Shown: positions 6,861 to 15,013 of the stretch, piece after piece
Numbering within the stretch: the stretch's first letter is position 1
Layout: each line of letters begins with the position of its first letter
NCBI GenBank assembly: GCA_910584595.1
Contig: CAJUBQ010000078.1
Span: forward strand, 1 to 21,921
Direction: 5' to 3'
Length of the DNA: 21,921 nucleotides
From: an uncultured Eubacterium sp.
GTDB lineage: Bacteria; Bacillota; Clostridia; Lachnospirales; Lachnospiraceae
Position numbers and translations under genes: made by a program
Notes under the pieces: generated by a model
What the model saw: only the letters and a program-made list of their open reading frames with translations
Database searches by the model: none
Told to the model about the DNA's origin: nothing

Positions 6861-7598
6861 TTAAATATGCTCAAGCATCTCCTGCGATTTAAAATGACGA
6901 TCATGATACTGGTGTATGTATCCTGATACGATTTCCTCCAGCCGTCCCAATACCGGCGCTGTCAGTGTAAACGAATACAGCTTTTGATAAGGCGCCGTCA
7001 TAATATACTGTAATGCATACAGCGTAGATTCATCCAATGGCGCCGCATACTCACCTTTCAGACATTCCGGGCAGAGCACGCCATGACATTTGATTGAAAA
7101 ATAATACAACTCCTGCTTTTTGCCGCATTTTGCGCACGAAAATACATCCGGGTATTCTCCGGACAAAACAAGCATACGCAGTTCGTAAACTCTGCGTACC
7201 AGGCGGTTATCCGGCTCGGGCTTTAACAACGCCTTTAACGATACATATAAAAGGTTTAAAAATTCTGTTCCATCCATATTTTCCTGTGTATAATAAGCTG
7301 CCATTTCCAGAAAATAAAAACCATAGGATACCGCATCCAAATCTTGCGCCAGCTCTCTGAAATGATGAGATATTGATACCTTAGCCACATTATAAGAGCT
7401 TTTTCCCTCAAACACTTCAAACTGCCCAAAAGAAAAAGGATTGGACGCCGCCAGAAACGCACTGTTTGGACGTCTTGCACCACGCATAAAGGCTGCAATC
7501 TTTCCTCTTTCTCTTGTCAAAAGGAGTATTCTTTTGTCATAATCACCGACAGGAATTGCCGACAGCACCATACCTGTCAGTTCGATCGTCTGTCCCAT
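6861..7598 (-). CDS. recO: DNA repair protein RecO
   Basis: Recombination mediator that works with RecF/RecR to load RecA on SSB-coated single-stranded DNA and anneals complementary strands. An N-terminal OB fold (GQTIELTGMVLSAIPVGDYD onward, with RERGKIAAFMRGARRP) is followed by a helical domain. A four-cysteine zinc-finger segment lies near residues 155-179 (CAKC...CPEC). The length is 245 residues from the ATG at 7598, or 249 from the ATG at 7610. The later start matches the family N terminus, and GGGG just upstream suits it better. The gene overlaps the 3' end of the YqzL-like gene, so translation is probably coupled. Confidence 0.95.
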   Translation of the reverse strand: MGQTIELTGMVLSAIPVGDYDKRILLLTRERGKIAAFMRGARRPNSAFLAASNPFSFGQFEVFEGKSSYNVAKVSISHHFRELAQDLDAVSYGFYFLEMAAYYTQENMDGTEFLNLLYVSLKALLKPEPDNRLVRRVYELRMLVLSGEYPDVFSCAKCGKKQELYYFSIKCHGVLCPECLKGEYAAPLDESTLYALQYIMTAPYQKLYSFTLTAPVLGRLEEIVSGYIHQYHDRHFKSQEMLEHI

Positions 7599-7725
7599 GT
7601 GTAACCCCATCTATCCATGCCGCATCGCCGGAGCGCCGCACCTTGCAGCGCTCCTGTTCCCGGTATTTTAAATAATCACTGACTCTGCCGCTTACGGCAA
7701 ATTCATTCCAGCAATCTCTTGTCAT
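7543..7725 (-). CDS. yqzL: Small YqzL-like protein
   Basis: A 60-residue product starting MTRDCWNEFAVSG-RVSDYLKYRE. The pattern W-x2-F-x3-(T/S)G-x3-xYL-x-Y is that of the YqzL family, and the location between era and recO matches yqzL in Bacillus subtilis. Function is unknown. ATG at 7725 (or two codons upstream) follows GAGGGG. An earlier in-frame ATG at 7788 lacks a ribosome binding site. The last part overlaps the recO start by more than 50 nt in another frame. The arginine-rich tail after residue 27 is not conserved in shorter family members as I remember them, so the exact C terminus deserves caution. Confidence 0.7.
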   Translation of the reverse strand: MTRDCWNEFAVSGRVSDYLKYREQERCKVRRSGDAAWIDGVTHGTDDRTDRYGAVGNSCR

Positions 7726-7848
7726 ATGCATCCCCTCATTCCTGAAATTTTTCGGTTCCGAAACTTTTTCATAACATAGGTTCCGCATATTTATAAATTC
7801 TGATACAAGATAAAATCTGCCATTTTTCCATATTTTGGATCTGATTCG

Positions 7849-8775
7849 TCAGTCCACTTCTTTATATCCAAAATTTTTCAGCATCGTATCACTATCCCGC
7901 CAATTTTTTCTGACTTTAACCCAAAGCCGTAAATTTACTTTTTCTTCCAGAAGCTTCTCAATCTCAAATCGTGCGTTGGAACCGATTTTTTTCAGCATCG
8001 CCCCGTTTTTGCCGATAATGATGCCTTTATGTGATTCCCGCTCACAAATAATAACCGCTTCTATATCAATAAGAGCTTTTTCTTTGCGCGGCTTCATGCG
8101 TTCAATCGTAACGGCAATGCCGTGGGGCACTTCTTCCTCCAGCGCATGCAGTGCCTTCTCCCGCACGATCTCTGCCACGATTTGCCGCTGCGGCTGATCC
8201 GTCACTGTATCTTCGTCATAAAACATCGGCCCATAAGGCAGATATTTAAAAATCATGTCCACCACATCTGCTACGTTTTCCCCTCGCAGCGCTGACGCCG
8301 GAACGATTTCGTCAAAATCATATACCTGACGATACGTATCGATAAAATGCAGCAGCTCTTCTTTTACGGCAACTGTATCAATCTTATTGATAACAAGTAT
8401 TACCGGTATCTGTGCCTTTTGTAACATCTGAGCGATATGACGTTCACCGGCGCCTACAAAATCAGACGGTTCCACCAGCCATAACACGACATCCACATCC
8501 TGCAGCGTATGCTCAGCCGTATTTACCATATACTCGCCCAGTTTATTTTTCGCCTTATGAATGCCGGGCGTATCTAAAAAGATAATCTGCCCGCGTTCTT
8601 TTTCTGTGTAGACCGTCTGAATACGGTTTCTGGTCGTCTGCGGCTTATTCGAAGTAATCGCGATTTTCTGACCAATGATCTGATTCATTAACGTAGATTT
8701 TCCTACGTTCGGCCTGCCGATAATCGTTACAAATCCCGATTTAAATGTTGATGCAAAGCTTGTGCTGTTATCCAT
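7849..8775 (-). CDS. era: GTPase Era
   Basis: Essential GTPase that binds 16S rRNA near its 3' end and helps 30S subunit maturation. G1 is GRPNVGKS (about 20-27), G3 is DTPGIH and G4 is NKID. The C-terminal KH domain has GIIIGKNGAMLKKIG, followed by the family ending LRLWVKVRKNW. The product is 308 residues from ATG 8775. That start is preferred over ATG 8790 because GGAAAGGA lies just upstream of it, while nothing suitable precedes 8790. It heads the era-yqzL-recO group, 68 nt downstream of the M16 peptidase gene. Confidence 0.97.
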   Translation of the reverse strand: MDNSTSFASTFKSGFVTIIGRPNVGKSTLMNQIIGQKIAITSNKPQTTRNRIQTVYTEKERGQIIFLDTPGIHKAKNKLGEYMVNTAEHTLQDVDVVLWLVEPSDFVGAGERHIAQMLQKAQIPVILVINKIDTVAVKEELLHFIDTYRQVYDFDEIVPASALRGENVADVVDMIFKYLPYGPMFYDEDTVTDQPQRQIVAEIVREKALHALEEEVPHGIAVTIERMKPRKEKALIDIEAVIICERESHKGIIIGKNGAMLKKIGSNARFEIEKLLEEKVNLRLWVKVRKNWRDSDTMLKNFGYKEVD

Positions 8776-8799
8776 GGCATTCCTTTCCATATCTTAGTT

Positions 8800-8834
8800 A
8801 GGAACTGTTTCAAAGTTATTTCTAAACAATTCCT
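8800..8834. repeat. Imperfect inverted repeat between the M16 peptidase gene and era
   Basis: AGGAACTGTTT (8800-8810) pairs with AAACAATTCCT (8824-8834), one mismatch, 13-nt loop. It shares a GAACTGTT core with the perfect inverted repeat at 4507-4538. There is no strong T-run, so it may be a weak terminator, an RNA hairpin ahead of era, or a short dispersed repeat. Confidence 0.4.
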
Positions 8835-8843
8835 TATCGTTAT

Positions 8844-11762
8844 TTAAAATAAATCTTCCAGTTTCATAAATAAGCCGGCATCCTTTTCAAGCGCTGTCTC
8901 ATTGCCAATCACACAGATATTTTCATCTGCCAATACAGCCGCTATCAAAGGTTCCAGTGCGCGGATATCGTCCGGAGCGGCTTTTAATACTTCGTCACGC
9001 TCTTTTTGCAGATCTGCTTCGGTTAAATGAGACAAATACGCCATCATAGAACGCGAACCCTTTGCCATTGGATTTAACGGCGCATCTATGCTGCTGATCG
9101 TCCCGATAATATATTTTGTCATATCTCTTTCACTGGCGTCAAAATTTTTTAAATAATCCGCAATGCCGTCAAACACTTCGTTCGATTTGCGCAGATTCGG
9201 ATCGCGGTATGTGGAAAAATACGTATCTCCATTTCTCCCAAATCCGCTCATACAGCCATACGCGCCGCCTTTTACACGGATATTCAGCCATAAATAATCA
9301 TAGTTTAAAATTACCTTTAATATACGCAATGCGCCTGTATACGCAAACCCATGATTGCGAAAATTGCCCGCTCTTGATACATACTGCACCTGAGCCGCGT
9401 TTTTAAATCCTTCATTTTTCTGTTCACAGCATAGTTTTCCGCTCGTTTTTTCAAACGGCTGCGTAAACAATGCCAGACGAAATGCCTCCAGCTCAGGCTC
9501 GAACGCTGCTAAGCCTTCTGCATCGCCTGTGAAACTGACCATCAGGTTTTCCCGACGGAAAATCATGCAAAACAGCTGTTTTAAAATAGCCTTTATATGC
9601 TCCTTCTCATTTTCAAAATCACTCTCAGCTTTTGCAACAACCCGATACAGACCGATGCCGCCGGAAAGATCCGCAAAACGCCCGGATTCTGAAAAATAAG
9701 ACATCGCACGCAGTGCAGATACCGAATGTCCCGCCTGCATAAACTGCATTTCCAGACGGGATTTTGCCTGTGCAAGCGCTTCATACAGCCGTTTGTCATC
9801 GTCTAACTTCGTCCGGCAAAGCATACTCTCCAGCAGCCGCATCGCGGTTCCTGTCTCCTGATGCAATGCTTTGACGCCTACTTCGTATTTCTTTATGATC
9901 CGATGCCGGTCAGCTGCATCGTTCGACGCAAGCACATTTACAAAAAAACCTCCGGTATGCAGATTCATCTCATTTGCCAGATCTTCATACGTATAGTCCT
10001 GCGTATCCATATCCCCAAGAACTGCTTTTAACACGCCAAGATACGGAATCCATTCTTCTTTCATATCTGAAAGGTCAAAATACAGACTGATATAATTAAT
10101 GCCATTCGAATAAATATCATGATGAATGACCGGAATATCTGACACCATTTTCTTCTGATTAAAAAGCGGCGCTGTTTCTTTTTTCATATCACTGCGCGAA
10201 AGCATAGGTATTTTTTCCATATCTTCTATGGAAGAAGGCTCCTGCTGATATGCTTTCAAATGAGCGGTATCTGCAATCAACTGCTTCATTTCTTCTTTGC
10301 TTAAGCTGTCTTTATAAGCGGCAAGCTTTTTTTCCAACGCTTTTTCCGACTTTTCATGAAGTCCTTTTTCCGGTTCCACAACGACGATCATCTTGTGCGT
10401 ATTATCCAGTAAATAATCCTGTATCAGAGCTTCAAAATATCCCTGCCCTGCCTGTTGTTTTAACAACTCGAAAATATCCAGAATTTCCAGATAAGTAAAC
10501 GGCTGTTTGTCGTCGTACAACCAACTGTCAAGACACTGCAGCCCATAAATCAGTCCTTTTGGATAGTTGCCAAAATCCGCTTCCCTAAACTTAAATTCAC
10601 TGCTGTTAATTCCTGCCAGAAGCGCTTTTTGGTTCAATCCTCCTTTTACCAGTTTTTGAAGCGTAGCTTCTATCGTGTCTGTAAACTTTTGTTTCTGCGA
10701 AGCATTCGCATTTTTGGCCGTAACGGTAAATACCGGCTGATACGTAGAACTGTCAAAACCGCCAATCACATCCTTGCAAATCTTTGCATCCAAAAGAGCC
10801 TGTTTTAACGGCGCTCCCGGTGCACTCAGCAGCGCATAGTCCAGCACATCGAACGCAAGTGCAAGCTGCGGATTTAGTGTCGTGCCAATGACCGCGCTAT
10901 AAGATAAATAGGTATGATCCTTCTCACTTTCAGAGCTTGCAATCGAATATTTCTTAACTGCCTCTCCTTGTTTTTTAAACGGCTGCTGCAGTCTTATGGA
11001 AGAATCCATGTCTATAGAATCATAATGAGACAAATACATGCGGTCCAGCCAGTCCAGCTTAGCGGCAGCATCCATATCACCATAAAGGTAAATATAACTG
11101 TTACACGGATGATAATATGTGCGGTGAAAATCCAGGAATTTCTCATACGTCAGATCCGGAATACATGCCGGATCGCCTCCGGATTCATTCGCATATGTCG
11201 TATCCGGAAACAGCGCGTTTAATGTCACACGTTCCAGTACATCTTCCGGAGAAGAAAACGCGCCTTTCATCTCATTATAAACCACGCCGTTTAACGTCAG
11301 CGGATCTTCTTCTGATTCCAGTTCATAATGCCATCCTTCCTGTTTAAATATTTCTTCCTGTTTATAAATATTCGGATGAAAAACCGCGTCCAAATACACA
11401 TGCATCAGATTTTGAAAGTCTTTGTCATTGCAGCTTGCAACCGGATATACCGTTTTATCCGGATATGTCATGGCATTTAAAAATGTGTTCAAAGAACCTT
11501 TTACCAACTCTACAAACGGATCTTTTACCGGAAACTCGTCAGAACCGCACAATACAGAATGTTCAATAATATGCGGCACGCCTGTGCTGTCCCCGGCAGG
11601 CGTACGAAATCCGATATAAAACACCTTGTTATCATCATCATTGGAAATAATAGCAATTCTGGCTCCGCTCTTTTTATGGCGCAAAAGATAACCGTCAGAA
11701 CGGATATCTGCCAGTTCCTTTTGTTCAATCACTTCATATGCGGTCAGTTCTGATAATTTCAA
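8844..11762 (-). CDS. M16C family zinc metallopeptidase (PreP/insulinase-like)
   Basis: Large clam-shell metallopeptidase that degrades peptides inside a closed chamber. Members resemble mitochondrial/chloroplast presequence protease, and bacterial ones are thought to clear peptides. The inverted zinc motif HxxEH is HIIEH at about residue 64-68, with the third ligand Glu about residue 164 (VVYNEMKGAFSS). The C-terminal half has RVKGGAYG, the conserved R/Y region of the second half. There is no signal peptide, so it is probably cytosolic. The start is TTG at 11762 because AGGAGG (11771-11776) lies 8 nt upstream. An earlier TTG at 11810 would add 16 residues without a binding site and place the AGGAGG inside the gene. 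The resulting 972 residues is the usual length. Confidence 0.95.
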   Translation of the reverse strand: MKLSELTAYEVIEQKELADIRSDGYLLRHKKSGARIAIISNDDDNKVFYIGFRTPAGDSTGVPHIIEHSVLCGSDEFPVKDPFVELVKGSLNTFLNAMTYPDKTVYPVASCNDKDFQNLMHVYLDAVFHPNIYKQEEIFKQEGWHYELESEEDPLTLNGVVYNEMKGAFSSPEDVLERVTLNALFPDTTYANESGGDPACIPDLTYEKFLDFHRTYYHPCNSYIYLYGDMDAAAKLDWLDRMYLSHYDSIDMDSSIRLQQPFKKQGEAVKKYSIASSESEKDHTYLSYSAVIGTTLNPQLALAFDVLDYALLSAPGAPLKQALLDAKICKDVIGGFDSSTYQPVFTVTAKNANASQKQKFTDTIEATLQKLVKGGLNQKALLAGINSSEFKFREADFGNYPKGLIYGLQCLDSWLYDDKQPFTYLEILDIFELLKQQAGQGYFEALIQDYLLDNTHKMIVVVEPEKGLHEKSEKALEKKLAAYKDSLSKEEMKQLIADTAHLKAYQQEPSSIEDMEKIPMLSRSDMKKETAPLFNQKKMVSDIPVIHHDIYSNGINYISLYFDLSDMKEEWIPYLGVLKAVLGDMDTQDYTYEDLANEMNLHTGGFFVNVLASNDAADRHRIIKKYEVGVKALHQETGTAMRLLESMLCRTKLDDDKRLYEALAQAKSRLEMQFMQAGHSVSALRAMSYFSESGRFADLSGGIGLYRVVAKAESDFENEKEHIKAILKQLFCMIFRRENLMVSFTGDAEGLAAFEPELEAFRLALFTQPFEKTSGKLCCEQKNEGFKNAAQVQYVSRAGNFRNHGFAYTGALRILKVILNYDYLWLNIRVKGGAYGCMSGFGRNGDTYFSTYRDPNLRKSNEVFDGIADYLKNFDASERDMTKYIIGTISSIDAPLNPMAKGSRSMMAYLSHLTEADLQKERDEVLKAAPDDIRALEPLIAAVLADENICVIGNETALEKDAGLFMKLEDLF

Positions 11763-11811
11763 ATTTATATCCTCCTGATTTCCTATTTTTGATTTTATAA
11801 AATATGCCAAT

Positions 11812-11842
11812 AGTATAGCTTATTTTTGGAATTTTATCCCAA
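11812..11842 (-). promoter_or_regulatory. Possible promoter of the M16C peptidase gene
   Basis: A good minus-strand -10 TATACT (11812-11817) lies 50 nt before the TTG start. The only nearby -35 is TTGGGA (11837-11842) with a long 19-nt spacer. TTGGGATAAAATTCCAA overlapping it is a near palindrome. Confidence 0.35.
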
Positions 11843-11850
11843 TATCTTAT

Positions 11851-12729
11851 TTATTTCATATGTACATCTACCTGTGGGAACGGTATCTCTATGTCGTTTT
11901 CATCAAATAACAGCTTAATTTCTTCCAGTGTATCCCATCTCGTCTGCCAATAGTCCTCCGATTTTACCCAAAACCGGCAGCCAAGCTCTACACTGCTTTC
12001 CGCCAGATTTGACACAAAAATGTTGACCGGCTGGTCGCTTAGTTTTCTCGTTTCTTTTTCCACGAGATCGGATAACAGCTTTTTCGCTTTCAGCAAATCC
12101 GCACTGTAAGCAATGCCTACCACAATATCTATTCGTCTTGTCTGCTGGCCTGTAACATTTACGATCGCTCCGTCTGCAAGTTTCCCGTTTGGAATCATTA
12201 CAGTCTGATTATCGGCTGTCTGTATTCTTGTATAAAAAGTCGAAATTTCTTTGACGATTCCTTCATGCCCCGTCGCGCTTGATACAATATAATCGTCTAC
12301 ATGAAACGGACGCAGCAGTAAAATAAGCACACCGCCCGCAAAATTAGCCAGACTGCCCTGCAGAGCAAGACCCAGCGTCAATCCCGCAGAACCAAGCAAT
12401 GCAACCACCGAAGCAGTCGTAATTCCAAACAGCGTCAAAATCATCAGCCATAATATAAAATACAAACTATATTTTCCTACGGAATCCAAAAACTGCCGGA
12501 CTTCAATATCCACATTTCTGCGCTCTAACGACTTACGCAAAAACTTTCTCAGAAAAGAAATCACACGCTTTCCGATCAGATAAAGCAATATTGCCAGTAC
12601 AACCTGCACCGAAAAATTCAAAACATCCGGAACGAGATCTTCTAAATATTCCTGAACGACATTCTGATCCATTTTTTGCAAATTTTCAATACTTTCTGTA
12701 ATAATCGACGATTCCTGTGCAACTATCAT
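11851..12729 (-). CDS. Small-conductance mechanosensitive channel (MscS family)
   Basis: Membrane channel that opens under membrane tension and releases solutes during osmotic downshock. The product has 292 residues, the size of a minimal three-helix MscS. TM1 is about residues 37-60, TM2 about 87-104, and the pore-lining TM3 about 106-140 (LLGSAGLTLGLALQGSLANF, rich in Gly/Ala as expected). The following beta domain has PNGKLADGAIVN, and the cytoplasmic vestibule ends EIPFPQVDVHMK, a classic family C terminus. ATG at 12729 follows GGAGG. The 55-nt gap from the upstream DUF1015 gene, without a terminator, suggests co-transcription. Confidence 0.95.
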   Translation of the reverse strand: MIVAQESSIITESIENLQKMDQNVVQEYLEDLVPDVLNFSVQVVLAILLYLIGKRVISFLRKFLRKSLERRNVDIEVRQFLDSVGKYSLYFILWLMILTLFGITTASVVALLGSAGLTLGLALQGSLANFAGGVLILLLRPFHVDDYIVSSATGHEGIVKEISTFYTRIQTADNQTVMIPNGKLADGAIVNVTGQQTRRIDIVVGIAYSADLLKAKKLLSDLVEKETRKLSDQPVNIFVSNLAESSVELGCRFWVKSEDYWQTRWDTLEEIKLLFDENDIEIPFPQVDVHMK

Positions 12730-12784
12730 ACATCAGCCTCCATTTCTTCCAATACGTATACAAATTACGATCCGTCAGAATTTT

Positions 12785-14020
12785 TTATAATTCATGGATA
12801 AACAGCCCGCTGCGCAGTTTCGGCTCAAACCACGTGGATTTTGGCGGCATAAGCAATCCCGCGTCCGCAACGGCAAACAGCTCTGAAATGTCTGTCGGAT
12901 ACATCGCAAATGCCACCGCACAATCCGTTTGCACTCTCCGCTCCAATTCTTCTAAGCCACGGATTCCACCCACAAAACCGATTCGTTCATCCGTCTTTGG
13001 ATCGTGAATCCCTAATATCGGTTCCAGCAAAAGATCCTGCAGCAGCGAAACATCCAGACTTTTCACCGGGTCTTTTGGCATATCCGCCTCACGTATCGTA
13101 CATATGTACCAGCTTCCATCCAGATACATGGAAAATTCTCCTTTTTTACACGGTCTGCACTCACTGCGCAGCGCTTTTTTCACATCGAAAACCGCACGTA
13201 CTTTTTCTAAAAACTGTAAGGCTGTCATACCTGCCAGATCTTTTACAATACGATTATAGTCCATAATCATCAGCTGGTCATCCGGAAATAATACGGACAG
13301 AAAATAATTAAATTCTTCTTCGCCCGTATATTCTCCTTGTGCTTTTCTTCGTTTTTGCCCGACTTTTACAGCAGATGCCGCACGATGATGTCCATCTGCA
13401 ATATAAATGGCTTTCATTGCAGCAAATGCCTGCTGGATAGCATGAATGTCGGCATCCTGATCTATCCGAAAGACTCGATGGCGAATCCCGTCTTCAGATA
13501 CAAAATCATAGAGCGGCGCGCGCTTCTTTCCCTGCTCCACAATCTCATTGATCGTCTGACTCGATCGGTATGCCAGAAAAATCGGCCCTGTCTGGGCATT
13601 GCACACATCTACATGTCGGACGCGGTCTGCTTCTTTTTCTTCGCGGGTATTTTCATGTTTTTTAATCACCTGGTTTTCATAATCATCTATCGACGCACAG
13701 GCTGCGATACCAGTCTGCGCCCTGCCGTCCATCGTTAGTTCATAAATATAGTAACAGCGCTGTTTGTCCTTGATAAAAGTACCGTCCGCCACTTTTTCCC
13801 ATAGCAGGTCATGTGCCTTTTGATAAACCCTTTCCTCGTACATATCGACGCCCTCCGGAAACTGCGTCTCCGGGCGGTCAATATTTAAAAACGAATCGGG
13901 ATTCCCCGCTGTCTGCTGCCTGGCTTCTTCTCTGCTGTATACATCATAAGGAAGCGCTGCTATCTTATCTGCTTTTTCCCTGCATGGGCGAATGCAGAAA
14001 AATGGTCTGATGTCTGCCAT
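12785..14020 (-). CDS. DUF1015 family protein
   Basis: 411 residues from ATG 14020, a cytosolic protein of a widespread but functionally uncharacterised family. Family hallmarks are the N-terminal ADIRPFFCIRPC...AALPYDVYS, the KKHENTREEKEADR segment (120-133), the IADGHHRAASA motif (207-217, His211/His212), and a C terminus with LLMPPKSTWFEPKLRSGLF. I chose 14020 because AAGGAG lies 6 nt upstream and the protein then begins like other members. The longer form from 14080 has no binding site and adds 20 unlike residues. It has a near-consensus promoter and probably carries mscS on the same transcript. Confidence 0.93.
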   Translation of the reverse strand: MADIRPFFCIRPCREKADKIAALPYDVYSREEARQQTAGNPDSFLNIDRPETQFPEGVDMYEERVYQKAHDLLWEKVADGTFIKDKQRCYYIYELTMDGRAQTGIAACASIDDYENQVIKKHENTREEKEADRVRHVDVCNAQTGPIFLAYRSSQTINEIVEQGKKRAPLYDFVSEDGIRHRVFRIDQDADIHAIQQAFAAMKAIYIADGHHRAASAVKVGQKRRKAQGEYTGEEEFNYFLSVLFPDDQLMIMDYNRIVKDLAGMTALQFLEKVRAVFDVKKALRSECRPCKKGEFSMYLDGSWYICTIREADMPKDPVKSLDVSLLQDLLLEPILGIHDPKTDERIGFVGGIRGLEELERRVQTDCAVAFAMYPTDISELFAVADAGLLMPPKSTWFEPKLRSGLFIHEL

Positions 14021-14094
14021 TCGTCTCTCCTTTCCATGTGTTCCAATCATTCTCCATCGTTTTCCATCATTTACTATCATACCTAAGTGTATCC

Positions 14095-14123
14095 ATTATA
14101 GCGTTTCAAAGCGCAAACGTCAA
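14095..14123 (-). promoter_or_regulatory. Strong promoter of the DUF1015-mscS unit
   Basis: On the minus strand, TTGACG (14118-14123), a 17-nt spacer and TATAAT (14095-14100), close to the sigma-A consensus. The spacer contains GCGTTTCAAAGCGC (plus strand 14101-14114), an almost perfect palindrome that could be an operator. It lies just after the stop of the C_GCAxxG_C_C gene. Confidence 0.8.
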
Positions 14124-14132
14124 ACAATGATT

Positions 14133-14609
14133 TCACGCCTTAAAAACATCCTCTTTTTGTTCCTGTATATACGTTTCCATAATTTCTGCCGCCAACCGGA
14201 TCATTTTCGGACACGGACGCTTTTTATAGTATTCCTGCGTACGCTCGCTCGGCGCAGGATTGCGGTCTTTTCCTTCCAATCCGAGCAGTTCCCTGCAGAC
14301 AATCGATCCTGTCTCTGCCCGAAAGCGTGCGGCAAGCTCTTGAATTCTTGCATAATGCTCTTTTTTCGCCTGCATATCCTTTGGGTCATCATAACCGTAT
14401 AAAGCGCCTGCTACAAAAAACATCCCGCTGACAGCGCCGCATACTTCACGCATCCTTCCCATTCCTCCGCCAAATGATGATACCATACGCAGCAGCTTGC
14501 TTTTTTCTATTCCAATTTCCTCACAAAAAGCCAGCGCAAGAGACTGGGAACAGTTATACCCTTCTTTAAACAATTGTTCTGCCTGTTCTCCTTTAGAAAT
14601 GTCGTTCAT
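14133..14609 (-). CDS. C_GCAxxG_C_C family (putative redox) protein
   Basis: 158 residues with the family's cysteine pattern: Cys20 in GYNCSQSLALAF, Cys57 in VCGAVSGMFFVAG after FGGGMGRM, then Cys105 (SIVCRELLG) and Cys133 (KRPCPKMI). The spaced cysteines suggest metal or cluster binding or redox chemistry, but the biochemical role is not established. No membrane segment is convincing. ATG at 14609 follows AAAGGAT. The longer reading from 14660 adds a lysine-rich run without a binding site. It lies after a strong terminator, so it needs its own promoter, which is not clear in the AT-rich gap. Confidence 0.88.
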   Translation of the reverse strand: MNDISKGEQAEQLFKEGYNCSQSLALAFCEEIGIEKSKLLRMVSSFGGGMGRMREVCGAVSGMFFVAGALYGYDDPKDMQAKKEHYARIQELAARFRAETGSIVCRELLGLEGKDRNPAPSERTQEYYKKRPCPKMIRLAAEIMETYIQEQKEDVFKA

Positions 14610-14669
14610 ATTTTTATCCTTTCTGTTTTTATTTTTCTTATTTTTTCTTATTTTTACCATAACAAAAAA

Positions 14670-14698
14670 CAGTTTACTCTGCCATGCAGAGTAAACTG
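14670..14698 (-). terminator. Terminator of the glf operon
   Basis: A perfect 13-bp stem, CAGTTTACTCTGC (14670-14682) with GCAGAGTAAACTG (14686-14698), a 3-nt loop, and on the minus strand an immediate T6 run. It closes the glf-glycosyltransferase-89-aa gene unit 30 nt beyond the last stop. Confidence 0.93.
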
Positions 14699-14727
14699 CC
14701 TGATACCATCTTTACTTCATGACAGCT

Positions 14728-14997
14728 CTATGTGAGTCCTTTCAAATCAAAATACACCCGGCTGCTGACAACATCATCCATCGCCTGAATCTGTGCCTTT
14801 GCCTGATCTGCCAGATCATGGTGCGTAACGATAATACACACTTCCTTCGCCCCTTCGTACTTTCTCCTGCGCAGCAGAGGCACTTTATGCCACTCTTCTG
14901 CATATGGAATTCTCTTTTGTATCATAGCGTTCATAACCTTTGATTTGATTCCTGCATCTGCGACAGCGCATAATGCAATATCACGTTCTGCTCTCAT
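14728..14997 (-). CDS. Hypothetical protein, 89 aa, last gene of the glf operon
   Basis: I do not recognise this protein. It is 89 residues, soluble by composition, with a central basic stretch (LLRRRKYEGAK) followed by a hydrophobic strand, EVCIIVTHHDLADQAKAQI. Predicted secondary structure by eye is helix-strand-helix-strand, as in small regulatory or ferredoxin-like domains; this is a guess. Support for it being a real gene: it follows the glycosyltransferase stop by 16 nt, AGGGGG lies upstream of ATG 14997 (spacing rather long, about 14 nt), and a strong terminator starts 30 nt after its stop. Its place suggests a role linked to galactofuranose-containing glycan synthesis. Confidence 0.7.
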   Translation of the reverse strand: MRAERDIALCAVADAGIKSKVMNAMIQKRIPYAEEWHKVPLLRRRKYEGAKEVCIIVTHHDLADQAKAQIQAMDDVVSSRVYFDLKGLT

Positions 14998-15013
14998 ATT
15001 CGATAGATGCCCC

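Noticed and set aside
14021..14080. 20-residue N-terminal extension of the DUF1015 protein
   Set aside because: The extension contains the binding site for the inner ATG and does not look like the family N terminus; the same reasoning was used for the C_GCAxxG_C_C gene.
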